A stretch of DNA of 64,000 bases from Pseudomonas sp. TH15 (GTDB lineage Bacteria; Pseudomonadota; Gammaproteobacteria; Pseudomonadales; Pseudomonadaceae), in assembly GCF_016651105.1 (NCBI RefSeq), contig NZ_JAEKEL010000001.1, forward strand, positions 2,470,001 to 2,534,000, in the 5' to 3' direction. The position numbers and the translations under genes were made by a program. Below are positions 34,281 to 43,799 of the stretch, one piece after another; positions within the stretch are counted from its first letter, which is position 1; every line of letters starts with the position of its first letter. The notes beneath the pieces were generated by a model that saw only the letters and a list, made by a program, of their open reading frames with translations, did not search any database and was not told where the DNA came from.

Positions 34281-35200
34281 ACTTTTTCAACCTCCGGACG
34301 GCCCAGCAGGCCGGTAGGCCGGAACAACAACACCAGAACCAATAGACCGAACGCCACGACGTCCTTGTATTGGTCGCCGAAGATATCGGCACCGAAGGCT
34401 TCCGCCACCCCGAGCACCAGCCCGCCGAGCATGGCTCCGGGGATGCTGCCGATACCGCCCAGTACTGCGGCGGTGAAGGCCTTGAGGCCGACGAGGAAAC
34501 CGGCGTTGGGGTTGATCACGCCGTATTGCATGCTCAGCAGCACGGCCGCAATGGCCGCCAGCGCAGCACCGATGACGAAGGTCAGGGCGATGATGTTGTT
34601 GGTGTTGATACCCAGCAGGTTGGCCATCTTGATGTCTTCGGCACAGGCGCGGCAGGCGCGACCCAGGCGAGAGCGGGAGATGAACAGCGTCAAGCCGAGC
34701 ATGGCGACCAGGGTCACCACGAACACCACGATTTGCATGTAGGAAATCAGCACTTCATGTGCGCCACCTGGCCCGATGGATAAGTTGCCGGGGATCAGGT
34801 TGGGGATGGATTTGTCCTTGGAGTCTTGCGCCAGCAGAACCGTGTTCTGCAGGAAGATCGACATGCCGATGGCGGAAATCAGCGGGATCAGACGGTTGCT
34901 GCCGCGAAGAGGGCGGTAGGCGATCCGTTCGATGCTGTAACCGTAGGCACTGGTAACAACGATGGTTGCGATGAAGGCGGCGGTCATCAACAGCGGAACA
35001 CTGTCGAGTCCCATCATGGACAGGCCCGCGATGGCGATGAACGCCACGTAGGAGCCAATCATGTACACCTCGCCGTGGGCGAAGTTGATCATTCCAATGA
35101 TGCCGTAAACCATCGTATAGCCGATGGCGATCAGGGCATATGTGCTGCCAACGGTCAGGCCGTTAACCAGCTGCTGGAAGAAGTGATAGATGTCAGGCAT
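34277..35200 (-). CDS. braD: Branched-chain amino-acid permease LivH/BraD
   Basis: A 307-residue permease with about eight helices: [24 protein letters not shown] N terminus, the EAA-type loop [21 protein letters not shown] and [21 protein letters not shown] near the C terminus. The ATG at 35200 follows a GGAG site. It starts 231 bp after the braC stop with a hairpin between. Confidence 0.95.
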   Translation of the reverse strand: MPDIYHFFQQLVNGLTVGSTYALIAIGYTMVYGIIGMINFAHGEVYMIGSYVAFIAIAGLSMMGLDSVPLLMTAAFIATIVVTSAYGYSIERIAYRPLRGSNRLIPLISAIGMSIFLQNTVLLAQDSKDKSIPNLIPGNLSIGPGGAHEVLISYMQIVVFVVTLVAMLGLTLFISRSRLGRACRACAEDIKMANLLGINTNNIIALTFVIGAALAAIAAVLLSMQYGVINPNAGFLVGLKAFTAAVLGGIGSIPGAMLGGLVLGVAEAFGADIFGDQYKDVVAFGLLVLVLLFRPTGLLGRPEVEKV

Positions 35201-35382
35201 TACTGCGCTCCTAAAAACCTGATACGCATTTCACTGGTGGAGTCATTTTCCCGCTCGAGCCCCGTGGATCTGCATCCACTTCGAATTCGAGGTTTGCCAG
35301 CGAACCGCTGATGACGGTTTTGAGATTTTCAGGTGGGGAGACTGGCGGATCACGCCAGCGCGGCCCAATACGTTCGTAAAAC

Positions 35383-35408
35383 AAAGCCCACGGCACGCCG
35401 TGGGCTTT
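35383..35408 (-). terminator. Hairpin between braC and braD
   Basis: AAAGCCCACGG (35383-35393), loop CACG, CCGTGGGCTTT (35398-35408). It follows the braC stop by about 24 nt in the direction of transcription and has only a short T run beyond. It may partly end the transcript so that the binding protein outnumbers the permease. Confidence 0.75.
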
Positions 35409-35431
35409 ATTGGCAGTCAGTCGGCTACGCC

Positions 35432-36559
35432 TTACTGAGGCGAAACTTCGGTTTTAGGTTTGCCGAAGTGCCACTCGTAAACCACGAACTTGAAGTCTTT
35501 CAGGTCGCCCTTGGCGTCGAAGCTCAGGTCGCCAGTCGGGGTCTTGAAGGAACCTGCGTGGATGGCTGCAGCCACTTTTGCAGGGTCTTCGCTCTTGGCG
35601 GCAGTGATACCACCGGCGATGACTTCAACAGCCGAGTAGGAAGGGAACACGAACGGACCGCTCGGATCTTCTTTCTTGGCTTTGAACGCGTCAGCCAGGG
35701 CGACGTTGGCCGGATCCTGGTCGAAGGATTTCGGCAGGGTCACCAGCAGGCCTTCGGAAGCGTCCTTGGCGATCTGCGAAATGGAGTCGTTACCCACGCC
35801 TTCCGGACCCATGAACTTGGCTTTCAGGCCTTTTTCCTGGGATTGACGCAGGATCAGACCCAGCTCCGGGTGGTAGCCGCCGTAGTAGACGAAGTCGACG
35901 TTGGCTTGCTTGAGCTTGGAGATGATCGAGGAGAAGTCTTTGTCGCCGGCGTTGATGCCTTCGAACACGGCAACTTTCACGCCTTTGCTTTCGAGGGTTT
36001 TCTTGACGGCAGTCGCGATGCCTTCACCGTATTGCTGTTTGTCGTGCAGAACAGCAACGATTTTCGGTTTGACGTGATCCGCGATGTAGTTACCGGCGGC
36101 AGGGCCCTGGGCGCTGTCCAGACCGATCGTACGGAAGATCATTTTGTAACCACGGGCGGTGATGTCCGGGCTGGTGGCAGCCGGGGTGATCATGACCACG
36201 CCTTCGTCTTCGTAAATGTCGGACGCGGGTTGAGTGGAGCTGGAGCACAGGTGACCGACCACGAACTTGACGCCGTCGTTGACGACTTTGTTCGCTACAG
36301 CGACCGCTTGTTTCGGATCACAGGCATCGTCGTATTCAACGGCTTCGAGCTTCTTGCCGTCGACACCGCCCTTGGCGTTGATTTGTTCGATGGCCATTTT
36401 GGCGCCACTGAACTGCATATCGCCGTATTGGGCTACCGGGCCGGTTTTAGGGCCGGCGATACCGATCTTGATGGTGTCAGCTGCGAACGAATGGCTGGCA
36501 ACCCCGGCCAGAACCATAGCGGCAAACAGTTTGGAAATCTGCTTAGTAGCCTTAGTCAT
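35432..36559 (-). CDS. braC: Branched-chain amino-acid binding protein, LivK/BraC
   Basis: A 375-residue periplasmic binding protein with signal peptide SKLFAAMVLAGVASHSFAAD and the type 1 periplasmic fold (IKIGIAGPKTGPVAQYGDMQ, CSSSTQPASDIYEDEGVVMI, FKVVVYEWHFG-type end). It delivers Leu, Ile, Val and often Ala or Thr to BraDEFG. The start at 36559 follows GAGTGGAG. It is the first gene of the operon. Confidence 0.96.
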   Translation of the reverse strand: MTKATKQISKLFAAMVLAGVASHSFAADTIKIGIAGPKTGPVAQYGDMQFSGAKMAIEQINAKGGVDGKKLEAVEYDDACDPKQAVAVANKVVNDGVKFVVGHLCSSSTQPASDIYEDEGVVMITPAATSPDITARGYKMIFRTIGLDSAQGPAAGNYIADHVKPKIVAVLHDKQQYGEGIATAVKKTLESKGVKVAVFEGINAGDKDFSSIISKLKQANVDFVYYGGYHPELGLILRQSQEKGLKAKFMGPEGVGNDSISQIAKDASEGLLVTLPKSFDQDPANVALADAFKAKKEDPSGPFVFPSYSAVEVIAGGITAAKSEDPAKVAAAIHAGSFKTPTGDLSFDAKGDLKDFKFVVYEWHFGKPKTEVSPQ

Positions 36560-36658
36560 AGTGCTCCACTCTTACTGTTGTAGTTTTTATAGTCCTGGCG
36601 CCGTAGCAGCAGAACCGGGTCAGATATCTTGGATATCCTCCGGAAAATGCCCCCGGCA

Positions 36659-36674
36659 ACTGTACCGGTACAGT
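36659..36674. promoter_or_regulatory. 16-bp perfect palindrome upstream of braC
   Basis: ACTGTACCGGTACAGT is its own reverse complement and lies 100 bp before the braC start. It is a possible dimeric-regulator operator. The remaining 350-bp gap between braC and the DUF2288 gene also holds GATATC repeats at about 36623 and 36632 but nothing else clear. Confidence 0.4.
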
Positions 36675-36909
36675 GTAGAGCGCCGATTGTTAGCCTGGGA
36701 AGGCAGCGCCGGGGGGCAAAACCTGAGGGTGTCGCTATTTTGAAAGAAAAAGACAGAATTGCGGCGGGATGTTAGCTGGCTAATCGCTTGATTCATCAGC
36801 ATTCCTTGGCGTTCCTGCGAATTTCATTCGGTAACTCAATTGCATCCGGGTTTTTCTGCCAGACCACCGACGTTATCATTCACGCCGATTTCTTTTCCGG
36901 ACAGGACCC

Positions 36910-37215
36910 ATGACTCAAGAACCTAGCACCCTCTATGCCAAGCTGCTTGGTGAGACCGCATCTATTACCTGGAAGGAACTGGAACCGTTCTTTGCCAAGG
37001 GTGCCCTATTGTGGGTCGACCCAAGCCTGGATTTGATCGCTGCCGCCGAAGCCGTGGCCACGGATGAAGGCGAGAAAGTGGCTGCCTGGCTGGCCGCCGA
37101 CACCCTCGCCAAGCTCTCTGAAACGCGGGCGCTGGATCTTTTCGAGCGCGACCCTCAGTTGTGGGCGGTAGTGGTTTCGCCGTGGATTCTGATCCAGGAA
37201 AGGGCGACGAACTGA
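36910..37215 (+). CDS. DUF2288 protein
   Basis: A 101-residue soluble protein of the DUF2288 family: ETASITWKELEPFFAKGALL, then WVDPSLDLIAAAEAVATDEG and QLWAVVVSPWILIQERA. Acidic and mainly helical. Function unknown. GGAC/CAGGAC lies just before the ATG. It stands alone. Confidence 0.85.
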   Translation: MTQEPSTLYAKLLGETASITWKELEPFFAKGALLWVDPSLDLIAAAEAVATDEGEKVAAWLAADTLAKLSETRALDLFERDPQLWAVVVSPWILIQERATN

Positions 37216-37352
37216 AGGCTTGCACCAATTAAGTGCGCTACTTGGCCGGGCAAAAGTGTGTAGGCGAGTAGCGTGATGGCATGTTGCCGTAGAGAAAGGC
37301 CACAGAAGGGTCTTGGCGAGGGTGACGTGCACGTAACGGGAACAGTTTTATG

Positions 37353-37371
37353 AGCAGCCTGAGGGCTGCTT
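37353..37371 (+). terminator. Weak hairpin downstream of the DUF2288 gene
   Basis: GCAGCC, TGA loop, GGGCTGC then TTAATTG. It lies 140 bp after the stop. The 307-bp gap 37216-37522 otherwise holds only the REP pair. Confidence 0.4.
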
Positions 37372-37423
37372 AATTGTTTCTGAGTGTGAGTAAAAAGTGA
37401 AAGATGTGGCGAATTTAAAGCCG

Positions 37424-37511
37424 CTTCCGCGAGCAAGCCCGCTCCCACAGGTGACCGCGTTTTTCCTGAAGGAACGCGGTCGAATGTGGGAGCGGGCTTG
37501 CTCGCGAAGGG
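37424..37511. repeat. REP pair
   Basis: CGCGAGCAAGCCCGCTCCCA near 37428 and TGTGGGAGCGGGCTTGCTCG near 37486 form a head-to-head pair. The spacer itself contains ACCGCGTTTTTCC / GGAACGCGGT, a small hairpin. Confidence 0.88.
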
Positions 37512-37522
37512 CCCATCACTGA

Positions 37523-39724
37523 CTAAGCGGTTTTACCCGTGTGGTTATTAAGGGAAATAACCTTGGTCTTGCCAATCCGGTGACGGTAAATCTCACGCAG
37601 GTACTTGATAGCCTTCTTCACGCAATCGCGCGACAAGCGAATGTCATTGATCGAGACGAACTTGTCTTTGTCGTTGATCAGCTCGCGGTACTTCTTCTCG
37701 TACATCGGCTTGATCGCGTACCAGTTGGTGTCGAGGATCTTCGCCGGGTTTTCGAATTCGTTGAGCAGGTCGTCGATCCGGTCTTCGTCGAAGTCTTCAT
37801 GGATGATGAAGTCCAGGATCGAGTTGTCCAGTGTCTCGTCGAAGCGGTACGGGTTTTTCGCGAAGCAGCGCTTGATGAAGGCCACGATCAACGTCAGGAA
37901 ATCGTCCGACAGGCACGGGCTCTTGGCGATCAGGGTGGTCAGCGACAGGTTGGCCGAGGCACCGATCACCAGCGCATAACGCTTGAGCGTGGTGTTCGGG
38001 AACAGGCTGTTGAGATGCGTCTTCAACCGGTTCAGGTCCATGTAGGACAGTTTGTAGTCTTTCGGCAACGAAACGATCGACACCACCGACGAGCAATTCT
38101 TGAAGAAATGCAGGTCGTGCAACGCGGCCGCGTCGTAACCGGAATTCTTGTACTGCTCAAGCGAGGCGCGATAGCGCTTGGACTCGATCGGCAACAGGCT
38201 GATGCCTTCGATGGCCTGGGTGACCTTGTTGAAGTGCGGCAGGTCGATGGAGCGGAAGAACAGGTCGTCGATGTTCAGGCGCTGCGGCTCTTTGTCGAAC
38301 ACCTTGAACTTGTCGCTGCTTGGCGGCGGGGTTTCCGGCACCACGGATTCGGCGTAGGCAATCGCCACCGGGCCGGCCAGGCTCATGAACAGGTCGTTGG
38401 CGTCCAGGCGAATGGTTTCGCCGATGTCGATGCCTGCACGACGGAAATAGTTCTGGTCGTAGTCAGTCGTGACCGCCTGCGCCGTCAGAATGTTGAAGAT
38501 CTGTTGCGAGATGTATTGGTTGGCGTGCTTTTCCATCGCATTGACGTCAATGTTCTGGATGTTGCCGTCATCGCTCTCTTCGGCGTAACGCATGATGTCG
38601 TTGGAGATCAGCATCATCGCGTTCCATGGGCGGATACGGCCCATGACGCTGGCTTCGCTGCTGTCTTCATTGTCGAAGTTGTACGAGAAGTCCCATTCTT
38701 CCGACAGGTATTTGCACAGCAGGCGACCGGCGTTGATGTGCAGCGCCTCGGACATTTCGCTGCGGTGGTCGGAGATATTCGGCAGCACACAGATGCCACT
38801 GGTGAAGATCGGCTCGAAAACGAAAGCGTGGCCGCTTTTGCTGTCGTGCTCGTCCATTGGCTTGGTGTCGAACGTCTTGTTCATGTACGAGTGCTGCTGG
38901 GCCAGGCCGAATTCCGAGGCCATGCCAGAACCGGTACCGCCGCCAGCGCTGAAGATCGAGAAATACAGGCGCGACTGGTTGGCCTTGATCCCGCAGCTGT
39001 CGATCAGGTACGAGTGAATCATCTTCCAGTCGGGGCTGGAGAAGCGCTGGGTGTCCTTGTTCAGGATGATCTTGGCCAAGTACTGGCCGAGGATCGGCGC
39101 GTTACCGGCGCCGCCGGCGTGGACTTCCGACAAGTCCATGATCTTCATTTTGCTGTAGTCGCGCAGGAAGCCGCTTTTTTCGCCTTTGCGCGAAAAACGG
39201 ATACGCCCGGCGATGTCTTTGTCCAGGTCGCCAAGCATTACCAGCGGTTCGACCAGGAACACCGGTTTGGTGGCCTTGTTCGACCCCAGGCGCAAATTGT
39301 TGCGAATCCATTGGGCCGGGCCGTAGCCTTTTTCGGCGTAGCGTTTGTCCGGCGAAAGACGGTCTTCGTTGTTGAATTCGTTGAGGTAGAACTTGCGCGC
39401 GTTGTACACCAGTTCGGCAACGTCCAGCGCGATGTTCGAACCGCAGCGACCGAGGCCAATCAGGCACACCGACGGGAATTCCTGTTCGCTGTGCTGTTCG
39501 CCGTCGCCTTCCAGATGTGGTGGGCGCGGGAACACCATGTCGCGCAGGCCGTCGAGGTTGTCGAGGATGCGGTCGGTATTGGTTTCGGTGAAGTACAGGT
39601 ACTGCTGGGTCGCCAATGGGCGCGACGGAATCAATGGCTTCGACGGCGACGGCGATGGGCTGTTCGCCGCTGGGCTCAGAGTCAGATCGGATACCGCAGT
39701 GGCCGGATTGTTTTTAGAAGTCAT
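37523..39724 (-). CDS. Large tubulin/FtsZ-superfamily protein of unknown function
   Basis: A 733-residue protein. Residues 1-40 are a Ser/Pro-rich disordered head. CLIGLGRCGSNIAL (87-100) fits the first glycine loop of the FtsZ/tubulin GTPase, and FSIFSAGGGTGSGMASEF (255-272) is the diagnostic tubulin signature GGGTGSG (261-267). Between them lie FYLNEFNNEDR and GDLDKDIAGR, possible nucleotide contacts. Residues about 290-733 are unlike FtsZ: a long alpha/beta region rich in Asp, Tyr and Asn ending in a basic tail (RLSRDCVKKAIKYLREIYRH). The protein is twice the size of FtsZ and lacks the FtsZ C-terminal peptide. It is followed by a REP pair and stands alone. Polymer formation is possible but not shown. 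Confidence 0.8.
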   Translation of the reverse strand: MTSKNNPATAVSDLTLSPAANSPSPSPSKPLIPSRPLATQQYLYFTETNTDRILDNLDGLRDMVFPRPPHLEGDGEQHSEQEFPSVCLIGLGRCGSNIALDVAELVYNARKFYLNEFNNEDRLSPDKRYAEKGYGPAQWIRNNLRLGSNKATKPVFLVEPLVMLGDLDKDIAGRIRFSRKGEKSGFLRDYSKMKIMDLSEVHAGGAGNAPILGQYLAKIILNKDTQRFSSPDWKMIHSYLIDSCGIKANQSRLYFSIFSAGGGTGSGMASEFGLAQQHSYMNKTFDTKPMDEHDSKSGHAFVFEPIFTSGICVLPNISDHRSEMSEALHINAGRLLCKYLSEEWDFSYNFDNEDSSEASVMGRIRPWNAMMLISNDIMRYAEESDDGNIQNIDVNAMEKHANQYISQQIFNILTAQAVTTDYDQNYFRRAGIDIGETIRLDANDLFMSLAGPVAIAYAESVVPETPPPSSDKFKVFDKEPQRLNIDDLFFRSIDLPHFNKVTQAIEGISLLPIESKRYRASLEQYKNSGYDAAALHDLHFFKNCSSVVSIVSLPKDYKLSYMDLNRLKTHLNSLFPNTTLKRYALVIGASANLSLTTLIAKSPCLSDDFLTLIVAFIKRCFAKNPYRFDETLDNSILDFIIHEDFDEDRIDDLLNEFENPAKILDTNWYAIKPMYEKKYRELINDKDKFVSINDIRLSRDCVKKAIKYLREIYRHRIGKTKVISLNNHTGKTA

Positions 39725-39922
39725 TGTGCGCCATGTACCTGGACTGGTTGACTCGACGACACGCTGTCATCGAACCTCACGGAATGGGATCTCGCGTCTT
39801 GTTGCGCGTGTATTGCCCAGGCGACAGGGCCAAAGCCTGCGTATCGCTCGGGGGGAATCCTTTCCTGAGTCATGATGAATCGGCCAGTATTCGGCGATCT
39901 TTAATCAAAAGGAGGCTAAATG

Positions 39923-40816
39923 ATGGCAGCGTTACCTTCACTGGGGTTCGCCGGGATCGGCTTGATGGGCTTGCCGATGTGCCGGCGTCTGCTGGCGGTG
40001 GGCTATCCGCTGACGGTGTGGAACCGCAATCCGGACAAGTGCGCGCCGCTGGTCGAGGCTGGTGCACGGCAGGTCGCGACGCCCGCTGAGCTGTGCGAAC
40101 ACGCGGATGTGGTGATGCTGTGCCTGGCGGACACGGCGGTGGTGCGTGAGGTGGTGTTCGGCCCGACAGGCGTTGCCGAGCGTGGGAAAAACGGCCAGTT
40201 GCTGGTGGATTTTTCCAGCCTTGAGCCCACCGCCACGCGGGAAATGGCGACAGAACTTGCCAGAAAAACCGGCATGGGTTGGCTGGATGCGCCAGTGTCG
40301 GGCGGAGTAGTCGGTGCCGAGGCGGGCAGCCTGGCGATCATGGTCGGTGGCGCAGCGACGGATCTTGAGCGGGTGCGGCCGGTGCTGCTGAGTCTGGGAA
40401 AACGCGTGACGCACATGGGCGCCATCGGTGCCGGCCAGGTGACCAAGGCCTGCAATCAGATGATCGTCGCCTGCAATGCGCTGGTGATTGCCGAAGTCGT
40501 GGCGCTGGCCGAACGTTCCGGCGTTGACGCCAGTCTGATCGCCGAAGCGCTGGCCGGCGGTTTCGCTGATTCAAAACCCTTGCAGATCCTCGCCCCGCAA
40601 ATGGCCGAGAGCCGTTTCGAACCGGTGAAATGGCACGTGCGCACACTGCTCAAGGATCTGGACACCGCAGTGAAATTCTCGCGCGAACAAGGTTCGGCCA
40701 CGCCGATCAGCGGATTGGCCGCACAACTGATGCGCCTGCATGGGGGCCAGGGCTTTTTGGAAAAGGATCCGTCAACGTTAGTGCAGCTATACCGCGAGCC
40801 AGACTCAGCGGATTGA
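39923..40816 (+). CDS. NAD(P)-dependent beta-hydroxyacid dehydrogenase
   Basis: A 297-residue member of the 3-hydroxyisobutyrate/tartronate-semialdehyde dehydrogenase family: Rossmann loop GFAGIGLMGLPMCRRL, substrate motif DAPVSGGVVGAEAGSLAIMV, and the catalytic Lys in GAGQVTKACNQMIV. Two ATGs stand in tandem (39920 and 39923); the AAGGAGG upstream fits the second better. The gene is alone and its 3' end overlaps the MucR gene on the other strand by 110 bp. The substrate cannot be set. Confidence 0.88.
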   Translation: MAALPSLGFAGIGLMGLPMCRRLLAVGYPLTVWNRNPDKCAPLVEAGARQVATPAELCEHADVVMLCLADTAVVREVVFGPTGVAERGKNGQLLVDFSSLEPTATREMATELARKTGMGWLDAPVSGGVVGAEAGSLAIMVGGAATDLERVRPVLLSLGKRVTHMGAIGAGQVTKACNQMIVACNALVIAEVVALAERSGVDASLIAEALAGGFADSKPLQILAPQMAESRFEPVKWHVRTLLKDLDTAVKFSREQGSATPISGLAAQLMRLHGGQGFLEKDPSTLVQLYREPDSAD

Positions 40817-42989
40817 CCGTGTGCGTGTGCTTGCGCTGGTTGATTTCGTCCAGCACCGGGCGTAATTCCTCCAGCGGCACCGGACGGCTGAGCAGGTAAC
40901 CCTGGACGAAATCGCAGCCGTGGCGTTCAAGAAATTCGTATTGCTCGAAGGTCTCGACGCCTTCGGTGACCACCTGCAAATGCAGGGTATGCGCCATGAC
41001 GATGATTGCCTGGACGATTTCCATGTCCTGGGACGCCTTGGGGATGTCCTGGATGAATGAGCGATCAATCTTCAGCGTGTTCAGCGGCAGGCGCTTGAGG
41101 TAAGCCAGGGAAGAGTAACCGGTGCCGAAATCGTCGATCGACAGTGACACGCCGAGGGCGCGAATCTGCCGCAGCAGCACCAGGGTGTTGGCGATATTGC
41201 CCATCAGCGCGTTTTCCGTGACTTCCAGCTCCAGGCGCTGGGGCTCCACTCCGGTTACGCGCAGGACGTGCTCGATTTCGTCAGCCAGTTCTTCGCGTGC
41301 CAGGTTAATCGGTGAGCAGTTCACTGCAATTTTCAACTCTTCACAGCCGTGGCGGGACAATTCGCCCAAGTCTTCACAGGCCTTGCGCAGCACCCAGTTG
41401 TCCAGCTCTGCGATCAATCCGTTGGCTTCGGCAATGGCGATGAACCGGTCCGGCGTGAGCAAACCGTGAGTCGGGTGTTGCCAGCGAATCAGTGCTTCAA
41501 GCTTGGTGACCTGGCCGGTTTTCAGGTCGTAGATCGGTTGGTAATACAGCATCAGCCCGGCGTCTTCGCGCAGTGCGTGGCGCAGTTCTTCTTCCAGTTG
41601 CAGCTCCATGGTGGCCCGGGTTCTGAGGTTCGAGCTGAAGAAGTGCAGGCTATTGCGACCGCCGCCCTTGGATTGATACAGCGCCAGGTCGGCGTTTTTC
41701 AGCAGGTCCTCGCAGGTCGTGCCGTCTTCGGGGAACAGGCTGATGCCGATGCTGGTGGTCATGACCATGCGCCGTCCCGACAGCTCGATGGGGTCCTTCA
41801 TTTTCAGCATGATGCGCTGGGCCATGTGCCGGGCTTCTTCGCGGTCGTGCAGGCCGATGAGGATGCAGAACTCGTCGCCGCCGAAACGCGCCACCACATC
41901 GTCGTGGCTGCGGACCGAACCCTTGATGTGCCCGGCCAGCACTTTGAGCAACTCGTCGCCGGCGTCGTGGCCGAGGCTATCGTTGATGCGTTTGAAGTGG
42001 TCGATGTCGAGGAACATCACCGCGAGCATGCCGCCCTCGTTGGTTTTCTCGATCAGCTTCTCGGCAAAGATCTGATTGAAACCACGGCGGTTGATCAGGT
42101 TGGTCAGGGCGTCGTAGTGCGCCACCTGTTGCAGCGACATGCGCGCCTGGTCCAGTTGGCTGAGCAGGGCGTTGACCCGGCGCAGGTCGTGTTCCTTGTT
42201 TTGCAGTTTCTTGTCGGCCAATGCCGCGCTGATGCAGCTGCCGATGATCAGCAGGGTCATGATCGCCACCGTCAGCCCCAGTTGCAGATGGCTGTTTTCA
42301 GTGGGTAGCGTTGGCAGGCTGTTGACGGGCAGCGTCAGACTTAACGCCGCCATGCCGGTGAAATGCATGCTGACGATACCGGCGCCAAGCACCAGGCTGG
42401 CGGTGAATTTGAGCAGTTGATGAAACGTGCCGTTGCCATCGCGCAGGCGACTGGAAATCAACAGTGCGGCGAGGCTGGCGCCAATCGCGATCACGATGGA
42501 AAGCGCAAACAGGGCTGGGTGGTAATAAGCCGTCGCCACCGAACGCATGGCGGCCATCCCCACATAGTGCATGGTTGCGATGCCCAATCCGATCCAGATC
42601 GCGGCGCGCAGGTATTGCCAGAAATTGAGGTCAGGATGACTGAGCGTGTGCATGGCCAGCCACGATGCGGTCAGGGCGAATAACAGCGAGAGCAGGGTGA
42701 TGGGCAGTTGGTAGTGAATCTCGATCGGCGCCTGGAACGCCAGCATGCTGATGAAATGCATGGCCCAGATCCCGCCCGCCAGGCACCCGGCACCGACCCA
42801 GCGCCAGAGCCGCTGGGAACCGGACTTTTCCACGTGGCCGACCCGTTCGGTCATGTCCAGTGTGGCGAAACCGGCCGCACAGGCCACTACGTAGGCCAAC
42901 AGCACCAGAAAGGGGTTGTACGTACAGTTGAGGATGACCTGCCCGTTCTGCGGCAGCTCGGTAACGAACTGCAAACCAAGCCACTCCAT
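40707..42989 (-). CDS. mucR: MHYT-GGDEF-EAL c-di-GMP enzyme MucR
   Basis: A 760-residue membrane protein. Residues 1-250 are seven helices with three MHYT motifs (WAMHFISM, ATMHYVGM, VSMHFTGM), thought to sense O2, CO or NO through copper. A GGDEF domain (about 285-450) has an intact RFGGDEF site, and an EAL domain (about 465-715) has EALIRW, so both diguanylate cyclase and phosphodiesterase activity are possible. The same architecture in P. aeruginosa is MucR (PA1727), which feeds alginate synthesis through Alg44. The C-terminal ~40 residues lie over the convergent dehydrogenase gene. Confidence 0.92.
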   Translation of the reverse strand: MEWLGLQFVTELPQNGQVILNCTYNPFLVLLAYVVACAAGFATLDMTERVGHVEKSGSQRLWRWVGAGCLAGGIWAMHFISMLAFQAPIEIHYQLPITLLSLLFALTASWLAMHTLSHPDLNFWQYLRAAIWIGLGIATMHYVGMAAMRSVATAYYHPALFALSIVIAIGASLAALLISSRLRDGNGTFHQLLKFTASLVLGAGIVSMHFTGMAALSLTLPVNSLPTLPTENSHLQLGLTVAIMTLLIIGSCISAALADKKLQNKEHDLRRVNALLSQLDQARMSLQQVAHYDALTNLINRRGFNQIFAEKLIEKTNEGGMLAVMFLDIDHFKRINDSLGHDAGDELLKVLAGHIKGSVRSHDDVVARFGGDEFCILIGLHDREEARHMAQRIMLKMKDPIELSGRRMVMTTSIGISLFPEDGTTCEDLLKNADLALYQSKGGGRNSLHFFSSNLRTRATMELQLEEELRHALREDAGLMLYYQPIYDLKTGQVTKLEALIRWQHPTHGLLTPDRFIAIAEANGLIAELDNWVLRKACEDLGELSRHGCEELKIAVNCSPINLAREELADEIEHVLRVTGVEPQRLELEVTENALMGNIANTLVLLRQIRALGVSLSIDDFGTGYSSLAYLKRLPLNTLKIDRSFIQDIPKASQDMEIVQAIIVMAHTLHLQVVTEGVETFEQYEFLERHGCDFVQGYLLSRPVPLEELRPVLDEINQRKHTHTVNPLSLARGIAALTLTDPFPKSPGPHAGASVVRPIR

Positions 42990-43139
42990 AGCATGCCCCG
43001 TCTCTGAAGTCGTCCTTACTGCGTCGTCATCGCAGGCGAATGACAGGAGTATAGAGGCGGTTTTTGCAACGTATGCGGTAGTGGCATATTGGCGCTAACG
43101 ATTTCGGCATTAGTGTCATAGCGATTGGCACTAATAGAG

Positions 43140-43508
43140 TCAGGCGCTTTGTTCGAAGGGGATTTCAGCCCAGTCCGGTTGCAGCGCCGGCAGGCCGAAT
43201 GCAGCCCGCGCCGCATCGCAATCCACGTTCGCTTCGCCATTGGCCCAGGACGCATCGAACTCCCGGCAAGTGCTGGAACGCTGATCGTAAATCGAGCACT
43301 GCACGGTACTGCCGACCTCGCCGACCAACCCGACGCAGCGGGTGGGTTTGCAGTCGGTGCCGAGCATGGCGACCCTGCTGGGGCTGATCGGCGCGACCAG
43401 ATCGTCGGGCACCGTACCCCCGGCCGAGGTGCATTCACCCCAGAAAAAAGACACGCGAAAATGAGAACAGCAGGCACCGCAATTCAGACACGGACTGGCT
43501 TCGGACAT
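43140..43508 (-). CDS. YkgJ family Cys-cluster protein
   Basis: A 122-residue protein with an N-terminal CLNCGACCSHFRV cluster and further Cys in GECTS, TDCKPTRC, VQCSIYDQRSSTCREF and VDCDAAR. The family probably binds zinc or an Fe-S cluster; function unknown. Start at 43508 gives the canonical N terminus of the family. Confidence 0.88.
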   Translation of the reverse strand: MSEASPCLNCGACCSHFRVSFFWGECTSAGGTVPDDLVAPISPSRVAMLGTDCKPTRCVGLVGEVGSTVQCSIYDQRSSTCREFDASWANGEANVDCDAARAAFGLPALQPDWAEIPFEQSA

Positions 43509-43799
43509 GGGGAGGGCATCAAAGGGATTGATCGGCGAATCCGGACGGATCCGGCGGCTATTCTAGGCTTCGCCACGGACTTGGGAAGGGGGGCGCGAAA
43601 CTATTTTTTTGTGCCAGGGTTTTGCCGTAAAAGCCCCGGTTTTCGGGGGATTGCTGACTTATCAAAGGCTTACGTTTCGTTACAGTGGCATGGCCCGATA
43701 TCAGGCTGGCGAATGATCACAGACACGCCGCACGAGCCTGACTAGATTGCAGATTCCGGGGGCAGCGAAGCCTTCATAACAATAAAAGAGACGGACCCC

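Noticed and set aside
33042..34742. Long plus-strand frame opposite braE/braD
   Set aside because: His/Gln/Arg-rich antisense artefact over two conserved permease genes.
37541..39751. 736-codon plus-strand frame opposite the tubulin-like gene
   Set aside because: The translation is rich in Val, Arg, Gln and His with no domain, typical of antisense shadow; the minus strand has the GGGTGSG signature.
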